Source of the DNA: Symbiodinium sp. CCMP2592
Taxonomy: Eukaryota; Sar; Dinophyceae; Suessiales; Symbiodiniaceae
Length of the DNA stretch: 64,000 bases
NCBI GenBank assembly: GCA_905221615.1
Contig: CAJNDT010002890.1
Span: forward strand, 1,625,882 to 1,689,881
Direction: 5' to 3'
In this document: piece by piece, positions 45,044-54,739 of the stretch
Numbering within the stretch: the first letter of the stretch is position 1
How the letters are laid out: every line of letters starts with the position of its first letter
Notes under the pieces: model-generated
The model's database searches: none
What the model was told of the DNA's origin: nothing
What the model saw: the letters and a program-made list of their open reading frames with translations, nothing else
Program-made: the position numbers and the translations under genes

Positions 45044-45197
45044 CTGCAGCTATACGAGCAACCTAAAGGCCGTCAGGATTCTGCCTTCGAGGCCCGGCCT
45101 CCTACTTTTTTGGTCGACTCTGCCACCGATCAGCGATTTGGGGCCGGCTTCAAGATGGCCGGGGTGCAAAGTTTGACCACCGTGCAGCATTTGGAGG
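45044..45197 (+). CDS. Candidate exon ending at a GTTTAGG donor
   Basis: Reads QLYEQPKGRQDSAFEARPPT, then FLVDSATDQRFGAGFKMAGV and QSLTTVQHLEG; the donor is GTTTAGG. One of the most protein-like unassigned segments of the window. Confidence 0.52.
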
Positions 45198-45580
45198 GTT
45201 TAGGCAGTGCTGGGTTCTATGTTTAAAATTTCGGCTTTAGGAAGATCACACAAAGCAGCCGGGGCGAAGGAAGGTCGGGGCGCGAGGGAAGTTTCATGCA
45301 CACCGATATCATAACTTTTTGCCCGGTTCTGTGCTTTGACCATACACCCCCTCTACAGCTAGAGCCTGGTCACGAGCAAAGCAGCCCAGCATCTGCTATG
45401 AGAGATAGGGAGTGGGCGAGAATATCTTGAGGAGCTGTGCCTGCAAATGTGGCAATTTGCTTTGGCGCGGACAAAGGATGCACCGCGGGCAAAAGTTTAT
45501 TGTTTGGGCACGTAATTTGGCACAGCAACGTTTGTGGAATCACCCTAAACCCTAAACCCTATATAAGCCGTCTCCGGCAG

Positions 45581-45738
45581 GTAAATCGTGTATGCTGTCT
45601 GCCGACCTCAGGAGCTTGACCGACTCTCAAGACTGGCAGCTGAATCTCAAGCAAGAGCATTGCACCTTCTTTCTTCCTGCCTACAGTACCATGGTTGCTC
45701 AACACATGAAGTCACGACGTATACCATGCCCAAGCCAG
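45581..45738 (+). CDS. Candidate exon with clean splice sites
   Basis: A CCCTAAACCC tract then TCCGGCAG upstream, GTACAACTT donor downstream. Reads KSCMLSADLRSLTDSQDWQL, then KQEHCTFFLPAYSTMVAQHM and KSRRIPCPSQ. Family not recognised. Confidence 0.5.
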
Positions 45739-45831
45739 GTACAACTTGATAGAACCCTTCGAAGCCCGGTATGCGACTGCATAACATCCTGTCAGCCTTG
45801 GCGCCGCAACTGTGAGCGCCGTTCTGCTTAG

Positions 45832-45945
45832 CCATGGGGGTGGATGCTTCGCGACTCCTTGCAGCATGCCCATGTGCGTTGCGAGATCGATCTGCAGCTC
45901 GCCAGGCGTTTCTTTGTGGTTGCATCCGATGCGTGTTGGATTTAG
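45832..45945 (+). CDS. Candidate exon, frame undecided
   Basis: Two open frames, one reading DSLQHAHVRCEIDLQLARRF, the other MGVDASRLLAACPCALRDRS. Probably continues the 45581 exon's gene. Confidence 0.3.
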   Translation, partial: PWGWMLRDSLQHAHVRCEIDLQLARRFFVVASDACWI

Positions 45946-46149
45946 CATTTAGCATGTATTCGGGTTTGTCAGCAGTTTCGCTTTGAAAAGGCAACAAGCC
46001 AGACAGCAGTTTGCTACATACACAGTGCTGCGAACATCTGAGTGTGCAGGTCGTCATGTTAGTTCTTGCACACATCTAGCGCTAAAGGCACGGCTTCATC
46101 TAAGCCCTATTTTGGGAAACCGATACCTTTAAGAGATCAACTTGACAAA

Positions 46150-46240
46150 CAAAAGAAGGTCCAAGAAACAGTATGGCGAATATACTTGGACCCAAGTGTC
46201 TGTTACGAACCTACCATATCTGTACTTGGTCCCTTTGGGT
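46150..46240. mobile_element. MITE family 7, diverged
   Basis: AAGAAGGTCCAAGAAAC left, GTACTTGGTCCCTTTGGG right. Confidence 0.55.
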
Positions 46241-46426
46241 GGGGGCTGGGGGGTGGGGTTCGGTACTTGGCCGTACTTGGCTCACTGACAACTTGTCGAC
46301 GTGTGCCAGTGAAATAATTCGAGCGAATTCGTTTGCCTGTACATCATTGTCATGCCTTTCGCATGCTGGAGCCCTGAACCGGGTTCCGGTTTTGCGCCCT
46401 GGGTTTTTGAGAGCGGTAACGGTTTT

Positions 46427-46536
46427 CCCTAAGTGTCCACGTGCCCAAATAGTAAATACTTTGGCCCCAAGGTACCTATACAGCAAGTACTTTGGGGCTC
46501 AAGTGTATACTATGTGGGCACATGGCCCCTTAGGGT
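46427..46536. mobile_element. MITE family 6 copy
   Basis: CCCTAAGTGTCCACGTGCCC / GGGCACATGGCCCCTTAGGG; TTTT flanks on both sides. Confidence 0.82.
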
Positions 46537-46559
46537 TTTGGGTTCAGGAGGTTTCATGT

Positions 46560-46633
46560 TTATGGGAGCCTGATCATCCAAAGGGAAAAGCTGCAGCTCC
46601 TCGAGCCGATGGGGCTCAGAGTGTTTTTGCTTC
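46560..46633 (+). CDS. Candidate exon
   Basis: Reads EPDHPKGKAAAPRADGAQS and ends at a GTAGAC donor. Lies just downstream of a family 6 MITE. Could be an upstream exon of the DNMT2-like gene or another gene. Confidence 0.35.
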
Positions 46634-46821
46634 GTAGACGGTGCACTTTGCAGAGGTCCTGTTCACCAGGATCCTAAAGCTTAGCTTGGCGTTCTTTTGG
46701 TTGGCTCTTAGGACTTTAACGTTTGACTTTTAGGAGGGTTTCAGAAGTCAGCCAAGTTATCTAGTTCAACTCTAGGGCGTAGCAGTTTTGGAAATCTAGG
46801 CTCTGTTATGTACCGAGTCCT

Positions 46822-47061
46822 GTGCAGATGCACGTCCGTAGCCGGCTGCATGTGACTCGTGCTCTTTGGCTGAGGATGTTTCGACGGGCGCCTGCAGTAG
46901 CACTGCGCCGGTGCTACCAGAGAGGCTGGTTCAGGGTTTTGGGTCTGGCAGCAACTGAACACAGTTTTAAAGCGGCCGTGATGGTACAGCAGGATGAGCA
47001 TTCAGCACTTCGCAGCGGTGTCGCTTTCGATGTTGGCATTTGGGGGACCATCCCATGCTAG
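46822..47061 (+). CDS. Candidate exon(s), Arg-rich ORF
   Basis: Open frame of 79 codons beginning after GTGCAG. The N-terminal 35 residues are Arg-rich and amphipathic (RALWLRMFRRAPAVALRR), like a transit peptide. May contain an intron near 46920-46980. Family unknown. Confidence 0.35.
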   Translation: MQMHVRSRLHVTRALWLRMFRRAPAVALRRCYQRGWFRVLGLAATEHSFKAAVMVQQDEHSALRSGVAFDVGIWGTIPC

Positions 47062-47084
47062 GGCTTACCTCAAGTGGAAATCAG

Positions 47085-47140
47085 GGCTTCGACGGAGCAG
47101 GCGATGAGGAGCGAGAGCCCGTAGTTGGGATGGAGGCCTG
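47085..47140 (+). CDS. Candidate exon containing the probable DNMT2-like start
   Basis: Preceded by AAATCAG, ends at GTAGTC. Reads [19 protein letters not shown]. The internal ATG at 47130 would give a short N-terminus before motif I, as is usual for DNMT2. Confidence 0.4.
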
Positions 47141-49620
47141 GTAGTCTGGATCTACGACTGTGAAAGCTTACTTAGAGGTTCATCTGACTTGGTCAGTAAT
47201 ATAGGGGCCTAAATAATTACCCGTACCAATACTATTTTGGGGACTCCTTCTTACAAGTACAGTATCATGGGTCCCAGAACCCTATTCTAGCTAATAAGGC
47301 CCCTATATTCGGTGGAAGTATAAGGAGAATACCAGGAGAATCCGGAAGACCACCCAGAGGCCGAAGAAAGCCACAATAAAATATTAAAATCCTATAAGGG
47401 CCTGTGATTAACTACACAATAAGCCTACAGTGTCCATCCTAGAGTATATGAAAACCTACTAAACCGTAGGCTCTGTGCTGTTGCCGCCGTGCACGATACG
47501 AAGGCTCCGAGTCTGTGAGCTCTTCGCCGGCATCGGCGGATGGCGACTCCTGGCTGCGTTTACAATAGACACAAGACACCCAATGAATCCTTTAAGCAAA
47601 AGTTAAAAGCCTGGATGAGATATCTCATGTTACTTGGAGGGTCGGGGGACGTAGTAGCTAGATATTTTCGAGACTTATAAGTACCATAACCCCAATTAGG
47701 ATCCCTTTTTGGGTACTTATAACTCTACTTATTACCTACTTACTAAGTCCCCCGACCCTCCAAGTATAGACCCTGACCTGAAATCCTACAGCCCAGCAAC
47801 AAACTCGAACTAAATACCTACTTACTAAGTCCCCCGACCCTCCAAGTATAGACCCTGACCTGAAATCCTACAGCCCAGCAACAAACTCGAACTAACTGGC
47901 AAAGGCTACAGTAAAGGAGGTTCGCTGGCGTTCGTTTGTCATTTCCAGGGTACTTTAAGATTAAGATGCGTGAATTGAGGGCTTCGAGCAGTACGATGGC
48001 AGCAGTATATCCAAAGTAAGTAGAGTAGTGGTTGCAGCATGATCCAGACATGCTATACACTTACAAGCCAATCAAGAGATCCTGGGAAACATCGAGTACG
48101 TAAAGCGCTCAGTTTAAACGCTTCAGCATGTTCGTGCTGTTGCACCCTGAAAGCCACAAGCCTTCGAACTTGCCCAATCCACCCCCCAACATAGATGGTC
48201 TTGCGGCCCCATTATGTTGTTATCGAATCCTGCATAGGTGGACCCTCATTGTATGGACCGTCAACTATAGCTGTCATATGCCTGAACTACACCTCGCGGG
48301 GAAGAGCAGCATGAGCCTTTCATACGAATGTCATCTTTGTCTTAGTAGCTGAGTGGATACACTTTACACTTTTTGGGTATTACCCACCATAAAACCAAAA
48401 GTGTACACTTTTCGGGGGGGCTTATGAACTCAGCTACTAAGTTGTCCCTGAAACTCATGCTCCTCGGGACAAGGTCCAACACACCTCTCTCCTCTCTCCA
48501 AGGAGAGGCCCCAGGAGCGCGCGATAGTAGGGTAGAGCTATGTAGAGCTCATGTTTCTTCAAAGGAAACACACCTTGAAAGCACAGGTCACGCTTACTTC
48601 GCCCTGCTGTAACATGTGAAATGTACAGCCACTACCCAAACTCTACAGTCCATCCCCTCACAAAAGAAGCGCTCCAACCCTAAGCCCTAAATTTGACCCT
48701 TAATCGCCTTAAGCCTGAGGTCTCTGCGGCAAAAACCCGATGCTCAAGCCTGAGTCCTTAGCTACCTATGAGTCTCCGTTGTGGGTTACCTTCTAGGGTC
48801 CTAAGCATAGGTCATTGGGCAAACTCAAACAGGCGCTTCCTAAGTATACCATTGGTTACACCCAAAAAGGAACTTTAGGGCTTAGGGTTTAGGGAACTAC
48901 AATGGAGACTAATTATAGGTATCCTTCGCAGATCCATTCAAGGACTCGCACTTGAAGCGGCGTTACCCGAGGGCGTAAGCGCCCGTTTCCATCCCTTCGT
49001 ACCTGGGCACGATTGGTCGGCATGTGGGTAGTTCTCTATATCACGGTCCCTTTCTTCGGTCCCCAAATCGTACAGAACCCCTTTCGACAAGGACCCTGAA
49101 AAGGACCCCAATTTAGAGAGCTGCGCTTGTAACTCTCCCTGAAGTCTTGAACTCCAAAAGCAATATCATGTACTTGGTCACTGCCGTTGACGGTCGAGTG
49201 TTAGGACTGGGGGGTCATCACCAGGGAATTGGGGCATAGAGCTTTCACGGTCTGTTTCATTGAATGATGTAGATTGCTGCCCGTCTGGGGCTGGTGAGGC
49301 TTGGGATGCCCCGCCCTTGTAACCTGCGACCAGCAAAACTTCCAGAAAGGTGCAGCATTACGGTTCAGATCGCAAAGGGGGAAATACCTCTAGCAACATG
49401 ACAGAACAAGAAGCTAGACTTGAGCCAGCAGATGTTGACTCCTATCGAAGGTCTCCACTGTGCCTGCAGCATAGACTCCCCGTGAAAACATTACATGTTG
49501 TGTTTGTCAAAGAGAAATCGAACGGGGAGTCAACGTGGAGCATAGCAGTAAAGAGGAGATGACGACGCAGAGCCTGAGAAGGAGAGAAGGAGTGATTGAA
49601 AGACGGTGTGAAGTGAGGGA

Positions 49621-49669
<49 letters not shown>

Positions 49670-50834
49670 AATTATGTTGGTGAAACAAGATAACACGGAG
49701 GGAGGGAGAGCGAGAGAGAGCGACAGAGAGCGAGAGAGAGAGAGAGACAGAGAGAGAGAGAGAGTGTGTGTGTGTGTGTGTGCGCGTGTATGCGAGGTGT
49801 TTGTGTAGGGTTGTAATACAGCGTTCGGAAGAACAGTAAGTATCAGAATCCCGTTTCAATGTCCCCAGTCACGCTGCTACAACCAACATCCACAATCGTC
49901 ACAACCCTGCTATTAGATACGCTAGCTTCGATGTGGGGTGGCATAGGAATGATTGTCATTTAGAACGTGAAGGACTGGCCTGCAGGATTGCGGCACCTTA
50001 AACCGCCTTACGTATTGTGTTTGGGGGGTTGTTTAGGGCTCAGGGAACATCTAAACATATATATATATATACACATAATGATAATATGTATATATATACA
50101 CACACTATCTACCTATCTATATATCTATCTATCTATCTATCTATCTATCTCTCTATCTATCTTGGCTCGTAGATACTTTGGTAGGCAGTCCTCTCAAGTA
50201 ACCTTTTGCCCGCGGTTGGGACCGTAGATTGCGTAACTAGTAGCTTCAAACCCCAAGTATATCGGAGACGATGCTTCCAAGGAATTGGTACATTACCTTC
50301 GTGTAAAGTGCTTGGAAACTCTTACAAGTATGTATCTGCAAATCAATTCGAAGAGCCCCACACATTGACCCATAGATTCCAGTTTCCAAGGACAGTGGGC
50401 CGCACTGCAGCGAGGTCTACTCCCGGAACTTTGGTCAGCCTGCTTTGACTGATGGAAATGTAGGTTGTACGGTTGGTGGGGCGGGATTGTCGCGTGGGGT
50501 CTGGGGCGTTGAGAGTTAAACTGTTTACCCTTTCTAAGATGAAGTCGCTTGGAGTGCTGGCTCGATGGATCGCCAACTAGCTAGCCAGCTAGCTATAGCC
50601 AGCCATTCAGCAGCCAGCCGGCGCGTCAGCCAGCCTGCCAGCCAGCTAGCGAGCTAGTATACAGATCTGCCTACTCATGCAGGTGTATATCTGCTTGTAC
50701 ATTCATGCACACAAAGAACTACATGAACTCGTGTAATTTTATGTCTTTGCGGGCATGCATTCATGGATCGGTGTCGGGAGGGACATACGAGCATTTGCAG
50801 ATATAACATATATGTATACAACTATGTGTATATA

Positions 50835-50874
<40 letters not shown>

Positions 50875-51568
50875 TAATCATATATATATATATATATATA
50901 TGAATGCATGAACGTGTGCGAACATGCATGTTTCCAACCTACAAGAACGTGCATATCAAAGTATGCATTCTGAAGGTGTGCAATTGTACAACTGTGTACG
51001 CATAATATGTAAACGACACCCTCTAGTTCAAAACTCCGGTGCTTCCATTGCAGCCCGCATACCCAGCCCATAAAACCCAGTACCCCTGCATGGAGGACTT
51101 TTCCTCGAAGTGTTTGGGTATTACGGTGTACACTTTACATTTTTTTGGATAATGTTACCCACTATAAAATTGAAACTGTACACTTCTTGGGGCTTATGAA
51201 CTCAGCAACTATGTTACGTTGCTTGAATAGGGAGTATTGGTCTCTCCGGGTAATATAGGGACCCAGGTGATTACCGGAGTGTAGTTTGGTTACAGCTACG
51301 GCATGATATTCCCCGAAACCATATTCTAGGTATGGAAGGCCCCTATTTTACCCAGAGCTTACAAAGCCCCCTTAATTAAGGAATCTACTGAAAAAACTAG
51401 TAGGATCCCAAATCTGATTTGAGGAACATTCCTTAAAGATGGGGTTTCAGAAGATCTGGGGGGGTATACCCAGGCGAAGCCTGGGAATCCCTTATAGAGC
51501 CCTTCTAGGACCCTTAAAGGACCATTTAAAGGAATCCTATTCTAATTATTAAGAGCCCTGTATATATG

Positions 51569-51613
<45 letters not shown>

Positions 51614-52377
51614 TCATATTCATATACACATATATACATACATACATTTATATGTATATATACATATATATATATGTATATATGCCCAGGCGAAGCCTGC
51701 TGCCGGCGAAACATCGAGCAACTGACATCGAAGGACCTGGAGGACTTTGATGCCGCGAGGCTGCAGCCCATCGTGAGGCAAGGGGATATGATCACTGCTT
51801 ATCAGTTTGGGGCTTTAGGGTGTAGGGTCCAGGGTATATATGATCCCTACTTATTCGGGATTGCATAAGCTAGACTTTTGAGTTTATCTACAAGGTTTAG
51901 GAATTCGTAGCTCGCCATGCAGTTAACTTCGACTGGGCACCCACGGAGCTTCTTGCCGGACAGTCTTTAAGGTAGAAGCCGGAAAGTTGGAATATGATTA
52001 TCCTAACCCTTCTGTGGTAAATTATAGGGTATCCTACCATGAAACCATATTCCAACTTTCTGGAGTTCCCTGTAATGCTTCGAATCGCAGCAAGCGCCTT
52101 CTCGTTGTGAACAAGCTCTGCGCCTTAAACGCAAGGTTTAGGGTTTAGGGGTTTAGGGTTTAGAGTTTGGGGTTTAGACCTTGAACGCGCCCGAGACCTT
52201 GAATGCCACCCTGTCCTCAACTGGGTGGTTGTCAAAATTAGGGTACCTTTTTGGGTACCTAGATAAGAGGTGCCGTATTATATAGGGACCCAGAAAGGGA
52301 CCATAATTTTGACAACTACCCAACTGAAGGTTTGGCTGATGTCTCCTCCATGCCAGCCTTTTTCGACCACTCGGGAG
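47130..52377 (+). CDS. DNMT2-like cytosine-5 methyltransferase, partial exon set
   Basis: Probable DNMT2/TRDMT1-type enzyme (C5 methylation of tRNA-Asp position 38 in characterised members). Exons: 47130-47140 (ATG at 47130, could extend upstream), 47325-47369, 47504-47557, 51690-51772, 52330-52377. The first three join in phase 2 and give [21 protein letters not shown] split over two exons; ELFAGIGG is motif I. 51690-51772 encodes [17 protein letters not shown], matching the IEG-LT-EEFD region before motif IV. 52330-52377 encodes [15 protein letters not shown], motif IV with the catalytic Cys. The distance from FDAARLQPI to MSPPCQPF equals that in DNMT2. The exon covering the AID/N region after motif I, and motifs VI to X, were not found. 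Introns carry MITEs: one ends 3-4 nt before the motif IV exon, another just before 47325. Confidence 0.6.
47198..47310. mobile_element. MITE family 9 copy
   Basis: AATATAGGGGCCTAAATAA / TTAGCTAATAAGGCCCC; lies in an intron of the DNMT2-like gene, 14 bp before an exon. Confidence 0.82.
47631..47766. mobile_element. MITE family 1 copy
   Basis: Intact arms with TA at both ends; its right end is part of an 82-bp tandem duplication. Confidence 0.85.
47734..47897. repeat. 82-bp direct tandem duplication
   Basis: The right arm of the family 1 MITE plus about 55 bp of flanking sequence occurs twice in tandem, almost without differences. Confidence 0.9.
47949..48015 (+). CDS. Candidate exon with GTAAGT donor
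   Basis: After [28 protein letters not shown]; followed by GTAAGTAG. Lies in the long gap between DNMT2-like exons but its phase does not join the motif I exon. Confidence 0.35.
48341..48441. mobile_element. MITE family 14 copy
   Basis: CTTAGTAGCTGAGTGG / AACTCAGCTACTAAG with inner ACTTTACACTTTTTGGG. Confidence 0.8.
48442..48612 (+). CDS. Candidate exon after a family 14 MITE
   Basis: Open from the MITE end to [23 protein letters not shown] then [16 protein letters not shown]. Not recognised. Confidence 0.38.
   Translation: MSLKLMLLGTRSNTPLSSLQGEAPGARDSRVELCRAHVSSKETHLESTGHAYFALL
48762..48920. mobile_element. MITE family 8, with insertion
   Basis: TACCTATGAGTCTCCGTTG left, CAATGGAGACTAATTATAGG right; a short TTTAGGG stretch interrupts the right arm. 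Confidence 0.6.
48932..49027 (+). CDS. Candidate exon
   Basis: After [29 protein letters not shown] then [12 protein letters not shown]; donor GTAGTT. A family 8 MITE ends just upstream. Confidence 0.45.
49399..49562 (+). CDS. Candidate ORF
   Basis: [20 protein letters not shown] and on; 54 codons, low complexity absent. The adjacent GA microsatellite starts at 49618. Confidence 0.25.
49618..49785. repeat. (GA)n and (GT)n microsatellites
   Basis: GA 49618-49666 and 49700-49764, then GT. Confidence 0.95.
50058..50163. repeat. AT and (ATCT)n microsatellites
   Basis: ATCT/CTAT units from about 50105. Confidence 0.9.
50396..50450 (+). CDS. Candidate short exon
   Basis: After [28 protein letters not shown]-type donor possible. 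Confidence 0.33.
50578..50656. repeat. GCCA/GCTA tetranucleotide-rich stretch
   Basis: AGCTAGCCAGCTAGC and CAGCCAGC repeats. Confidence 0.75.
50820..50905. repeat. (AT)n microsatellite
   Basis: Two AT runs split by CATATATAATC. Confidence 0.9.
51120..51215. mobile_element. MITE family 14, left end lost
   Basis: Interior GTACACTTTACATTTTTTTG and right arm GAACTCAGCAACTA match 48341-48441. Confidence 0.65.
51249..51353. mobile_element. MITE family 9 copy
   Basis: GGGTAATATAGGGACCC / GGCCCCTATTTTACCC; adjoins a family 3 copy. Confidence 0.7.
51351..51460. mobile_element. MITE family 3 copy
   Basis: Arms CCCAGAGCTTACAAAG / complement with mismatches; abuts a family 9 copy. Confidence 0.78.
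51560..51682. repeat. (CATATA)n microsatellite in DNMT2-like intron
   Basis: Hexanucleotide run ending 8 bp before the NIEQLT exon. Confidence 0.9.
51971..52072. mobile_element. MITE family 11 copy (opposite orientation)
   Basis: GTAGAAGCCGGAAAGTTGG / CCAACTTTCTGGAGTTCC. Confidence 0.82.
52070..52137 (+). CDS. Candidate exon ending at GTTTAGGGTTTAGG
   Basis: Open in two frames ([15 protein letters not shown] or [15 protein letters not shown]). It ends where a telomere-like tract begins with GTTTAGGG. It lies inside the intron between the NIEQLT and PPCQ exons of the DNMT2-like gene, so it may be spurious or alternative. Confidence 0.25.
52138..52182. repeat. TTTAGGG-type tract
   Basis: Begins with the GT of a candidate donor. 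Confidence 0.9.
52217..52326. mobile_element. MITE family 10 copy next to the DNMT2-like motif IV exon
   Basis: CAACTGGGTGGTTGTCAAAA / TTTTGACAACTACCCAACTG; the exon starts 4 bp after its end. Confidence 0.85.
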
Positions 52378-52446
52378 GTGCTTCGAAGGGATGGTGTCCT
52401 CATGACCTGTGTGTTCACGTTTGATGGCTCACAAGCCCTGCTTGGA

Positions 52447-52490
52447 GGATCATGGGACAAGTAGGGTTATAAGTACCCTAATTGGGGTTA
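52447..52490. mobile_element. Partial MITE family 2
   Basis: Left arm CTTGGAGGATCATGGGAC followed by interior sequence, cut off before a family 7 copy. Confidence 0.5.
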
Positions 52491-52508
52491 TTCTTGGTTC
52501 TTGGGTGT

Positions 52509-52600
52509 CCCAAAGGGCCCAAGCAATAGTATAGTATATACTTTGGGGGCCCAGATACCTACTAAGTACCTACTACAATGATACTTGGACCCTTTGGGTG
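52509..52600. mobile_element. MITE family 7 copy
   Basis: CCCAAAGGGCCCAAGCAAT / complement; close relative of the copy at 34689. Confidence 0.85.
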
Positions 52601-52727
52601 TGTGCTCTCTCCAACTGTGCAGTTGTTAGCAGTTGCCTCATGACTAAGGATCCACGTGTCAGAGTTTTTTGGCCTTCAATCACCACATCCTAAAGAGTTT
52701 GAGGGTCTGTTTGAACCCATTCGGGCC

Positions 52728-52757
52728 CTAAACCCTAAACCCTAAACCCTAAACCCC
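52728..52757. repeat. CCCTAAA tract
   Basis: Four perfect units upstream of the acceptor at 52778. Confidence 0.9.
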
Positions 52758-52778
52758 ATGAAACCTTCAGCCCCCCAG

Positions 52779-52823
52779 GCCCGAATCCGTGTGGTGTCGG
52801 CAGAAACGGAGCTTAAAAGGACA
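52779..52823 (+). CDS. Candidate exon before a family 1 MITE
   Basis: After CCCCCCAG and a CCCTAAA tract; RIRVVSAETELKR or PESVWCRQKRSLK. The donor GTACTTGG is the start of the MITE. Confidence 0.33.
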
Positions 52824-52824
52824 G

Positions 52825-52960
52825 TACTTGGAGGGTCGGGGGACTTAGTAAGTAGTTAATAGGCAGAGTTATAAGTACCCTAAAAGGGATCCTAATTGGG
52901 GTTATGGTACTTATAAGTCTCTACAATAACTAGCTACTAAGTCCTCCGACCCTCCAAGTA
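52825..52960. mobile_element. MITE family 1 copy
   Basis: Intact arms (TACTTGGAGGGTCGGGG); flanked by candidate exons on both sides. Confidence 0.85.
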
Positions 52961-52997
52961 TAAACCAAAACCATAAACCAAAACCTGTTTGAACCGA

Positions 52998-53093
52998 CAT
53001 ATTTCGAATCCGACAGCCCAACAGTCGCCACGTCCAAAGAGCCCACACGATCAAGCTCAGATCCTGTGCCGAAACCGCCCAGCAAGCCCGCTG
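52998..53093 (+). CDS. Candidate exon after a family 1 MITE
   Basis: FESDSPTVATSKEPTRSSSD then PVPKPPSKPAA, a Ser/Pro/Lys linker type. Downstream of the MITE at 52825-52960. Confidence 0.35.
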
Positions 53094-53291
53094 CATGAAG
53101 GGTATGCGACGGATTTAGGGTTGAGGCTTTAGGCTTGCTAAGTGCATTATTGCTTGTACCTGGGTTTCTCAACACCCAAAGTCTGTTTATGATGTACCCT
53201 CGCTCAAGCATTGGCTAAAGCTTCAGAATCTAAAACCTGAAACCTCCCATAAACAGACAAGCCAAACGGTTCAAACACCCTAATCGCTACA

Positions 53292-53393
53292 GGGGTAGTT
53301 GTCAAGATTATGGTCCCCTTGTGGGTACCCTAATAGTAGGTGCCGTATCCTATGAAGGACCCAAAATGGGACCATAATTTTGACAACCACCCA
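53292..53393. mobile_element. MITE family 10 copy
   Basis: GGGGTAGTTGTCAAGATTA / complement. Confidence 0.85.
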
Positions 53394-53524
53394 TATAAAC
53401 CCTGGTCCAAACTTGATACCAGCCGTGTCCTTTTTCATGGTTCCCCCAAAAGAATAAACAGACCGGCTAGTAGACCTTAATTCCTACTAAGGGATATAGG
53501 TATAGGGCCCTGTCTATTATTTCT

Positions 53525-53594
53525 AAAACCCTAAACCCTAAACCCTACATCCTACATCCTAAACCCGAAACCCTAAACCCTAAACCCTAAACCC
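53525..53594. repeat. CCCTAAA-type tract
   Basis: About nine units before the exon at 53601. Confidence 0.9.
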
Positions 53595-53600
53595 AAATCC

Positions 53601-53680
53601 CCCGGAGCGCGAAGCTGATGAGAGGCCAAACAGCGAGATCTGGGTGACAAGCGCTGTGCTGCGCTGGCAACTTCGAAGAA
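53601..53680 (+). CDS. Candidate exon between telomere-like tract and MITE
   Basis: PEREADERPNSEIWVTSAVL then RWQLRR; CCCTAAA repeats end 15 bp upstream and a family 3 MITE starts at 53681. Confidence 0.45.
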
Positions 53681-53789
53681 CCCAGAGATTCCAAAACCCC
53701 TTAATTAAGGAATATACCTTAAATTATAGTAGGATCCCTAATATGATTTGAGGAATATTCCTTAATTCAGGGGTTTTGGAAGCTCTGGG
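53681..53789. mobile_element. MITE family 3 copy
   Basis: Arms CCCAGAGATTCCAAAACC / complement; begins at the end of a candidate exon. Confidence 0.85.
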
Positions 53790-54229
53790 AAAATGCCCAG
53801 GGTTTAGGGTTTAGAGCCTAGGGCTTACCTGGACTCGCATAAAATACCCTACCTTTTTCGGGGCAGTTTTGAGGACAATATAATGATATCCTAAAGGAGC
53901 CCTGAAAAGGTGGGTTCTTGAGGGTTGTAAGGGTTTGGGCTTATTGGCCTAAGGCTCCAAAGCGCTCTGATCTTTAAGGCTTTATGGCCGGCGCAGCCAA
54001 CGACCATGCTATGTAAGGTGTTATGTGTGTGTGTGTATGTTGAGTCTTACAGTTAATGTTAGCCGAAGCACTGTTTGGTTTCCGTTTCTGGTGTGCCGGT
54101 AGCCAGACATTTCTGGAATTGACCAAGCGAGGCCTTTGAACAGCACATGAACCTCTCAGCCTCTGCGTGTCTCAGATATTGGAGCTCTTAAACAAAATGT
54201 AACCATCAACAAACCACGACATACCTTCA

Positions 54230-54352
54230 TAGGAGGCCAAAAGGGGTTCTAGCCTACGCATGGGGGTTTAGTAGGGATTAGGGTTCCAACAATATGGTTC
54301 ATATTAAGGAATCCCTACCCCAAGACTCTTAAACCCCCTTTTGGCCTCCCAT
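54230..54352. mobile_element. Single-copy inverted-repeat element
   Basis: AGGAGGCCAAAAGGGGTT / CCCCCTTTTGGCCTCCC. Confidence 0.75.
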
Positions 54353-54424
54353 CATACCTGACAACTGGCTCAGCCAACTCCCGAACTTTACATAGAACGG
54401 TTCCTTGCAGAGCCCATACAGTAA

Positions 54425-54477
54425 GAGTTTAGGGTTTAGGGGTTTAAGGTTTAGGTTTAAAGGGTTTAGGGTTTAGG
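54425..54477. repeat. TTTAGGG-type tract
   Basis: Immediately upstream of the ATG at 54481, unlike the usual position after exons. Confidence 0.9.
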
Positions 54478-54480
54478 CCC

Positions 54481-54636
54481 ATGTACGCCCTGACTGCCTT
54501 GGGCTTGAAATCTGAAACTATAAAGTTGCCGCTGCCGCAAGACGCGTGCCCCAGGACAGTCCCACAACACGCTTACGCAGCATCCAAGAAAGCACAAACA
54601 GCAAAACTTTTAAACCTCTTTGACGGAGCATACTTC
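54481..54636 (+). CDS. Candidate exon or gene start
   Basis: ATG at 54481; MYALTALGLKSETIKLPLPQ, then DACPRTVPQHAYAASKKAQT. TTTAGGG repeats immediately upstream suggest intergenic sequence rather than an intron end. Confidence 0.4.
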
Positions 54637-54739
54637 ATAAAACCTAAACCCCTAAACCCGAAACACGAATCCCCAAACCCTTAAATCCTAAACTTTCAAA
54701 ACCCCTAAACCCCGAAATCCTCAACCCTTCGAAGCTCAG

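Larger units (their letters stand above)
49570..50390. other. Microsatellite-rich, no supported gene
   Basis: GA, GT, AT and ATCT runs with short unique stretches. Confidence 0.45.

Noticed and set aside
51773..52329. Exons inside the intron before the PPCQ exon
   Set aside because: Including them would add residues where DNMT2 proteins have none; direct joining of 51772 to 52330 preserves spacing and phase. The segment at 52070 is listed with low confidence only.
53838..53935. Another inverted-repeat element
   Set aside because: The arms (ACCCTACCTTTTTCGGGG and its partner) match only partly; too weak to call.
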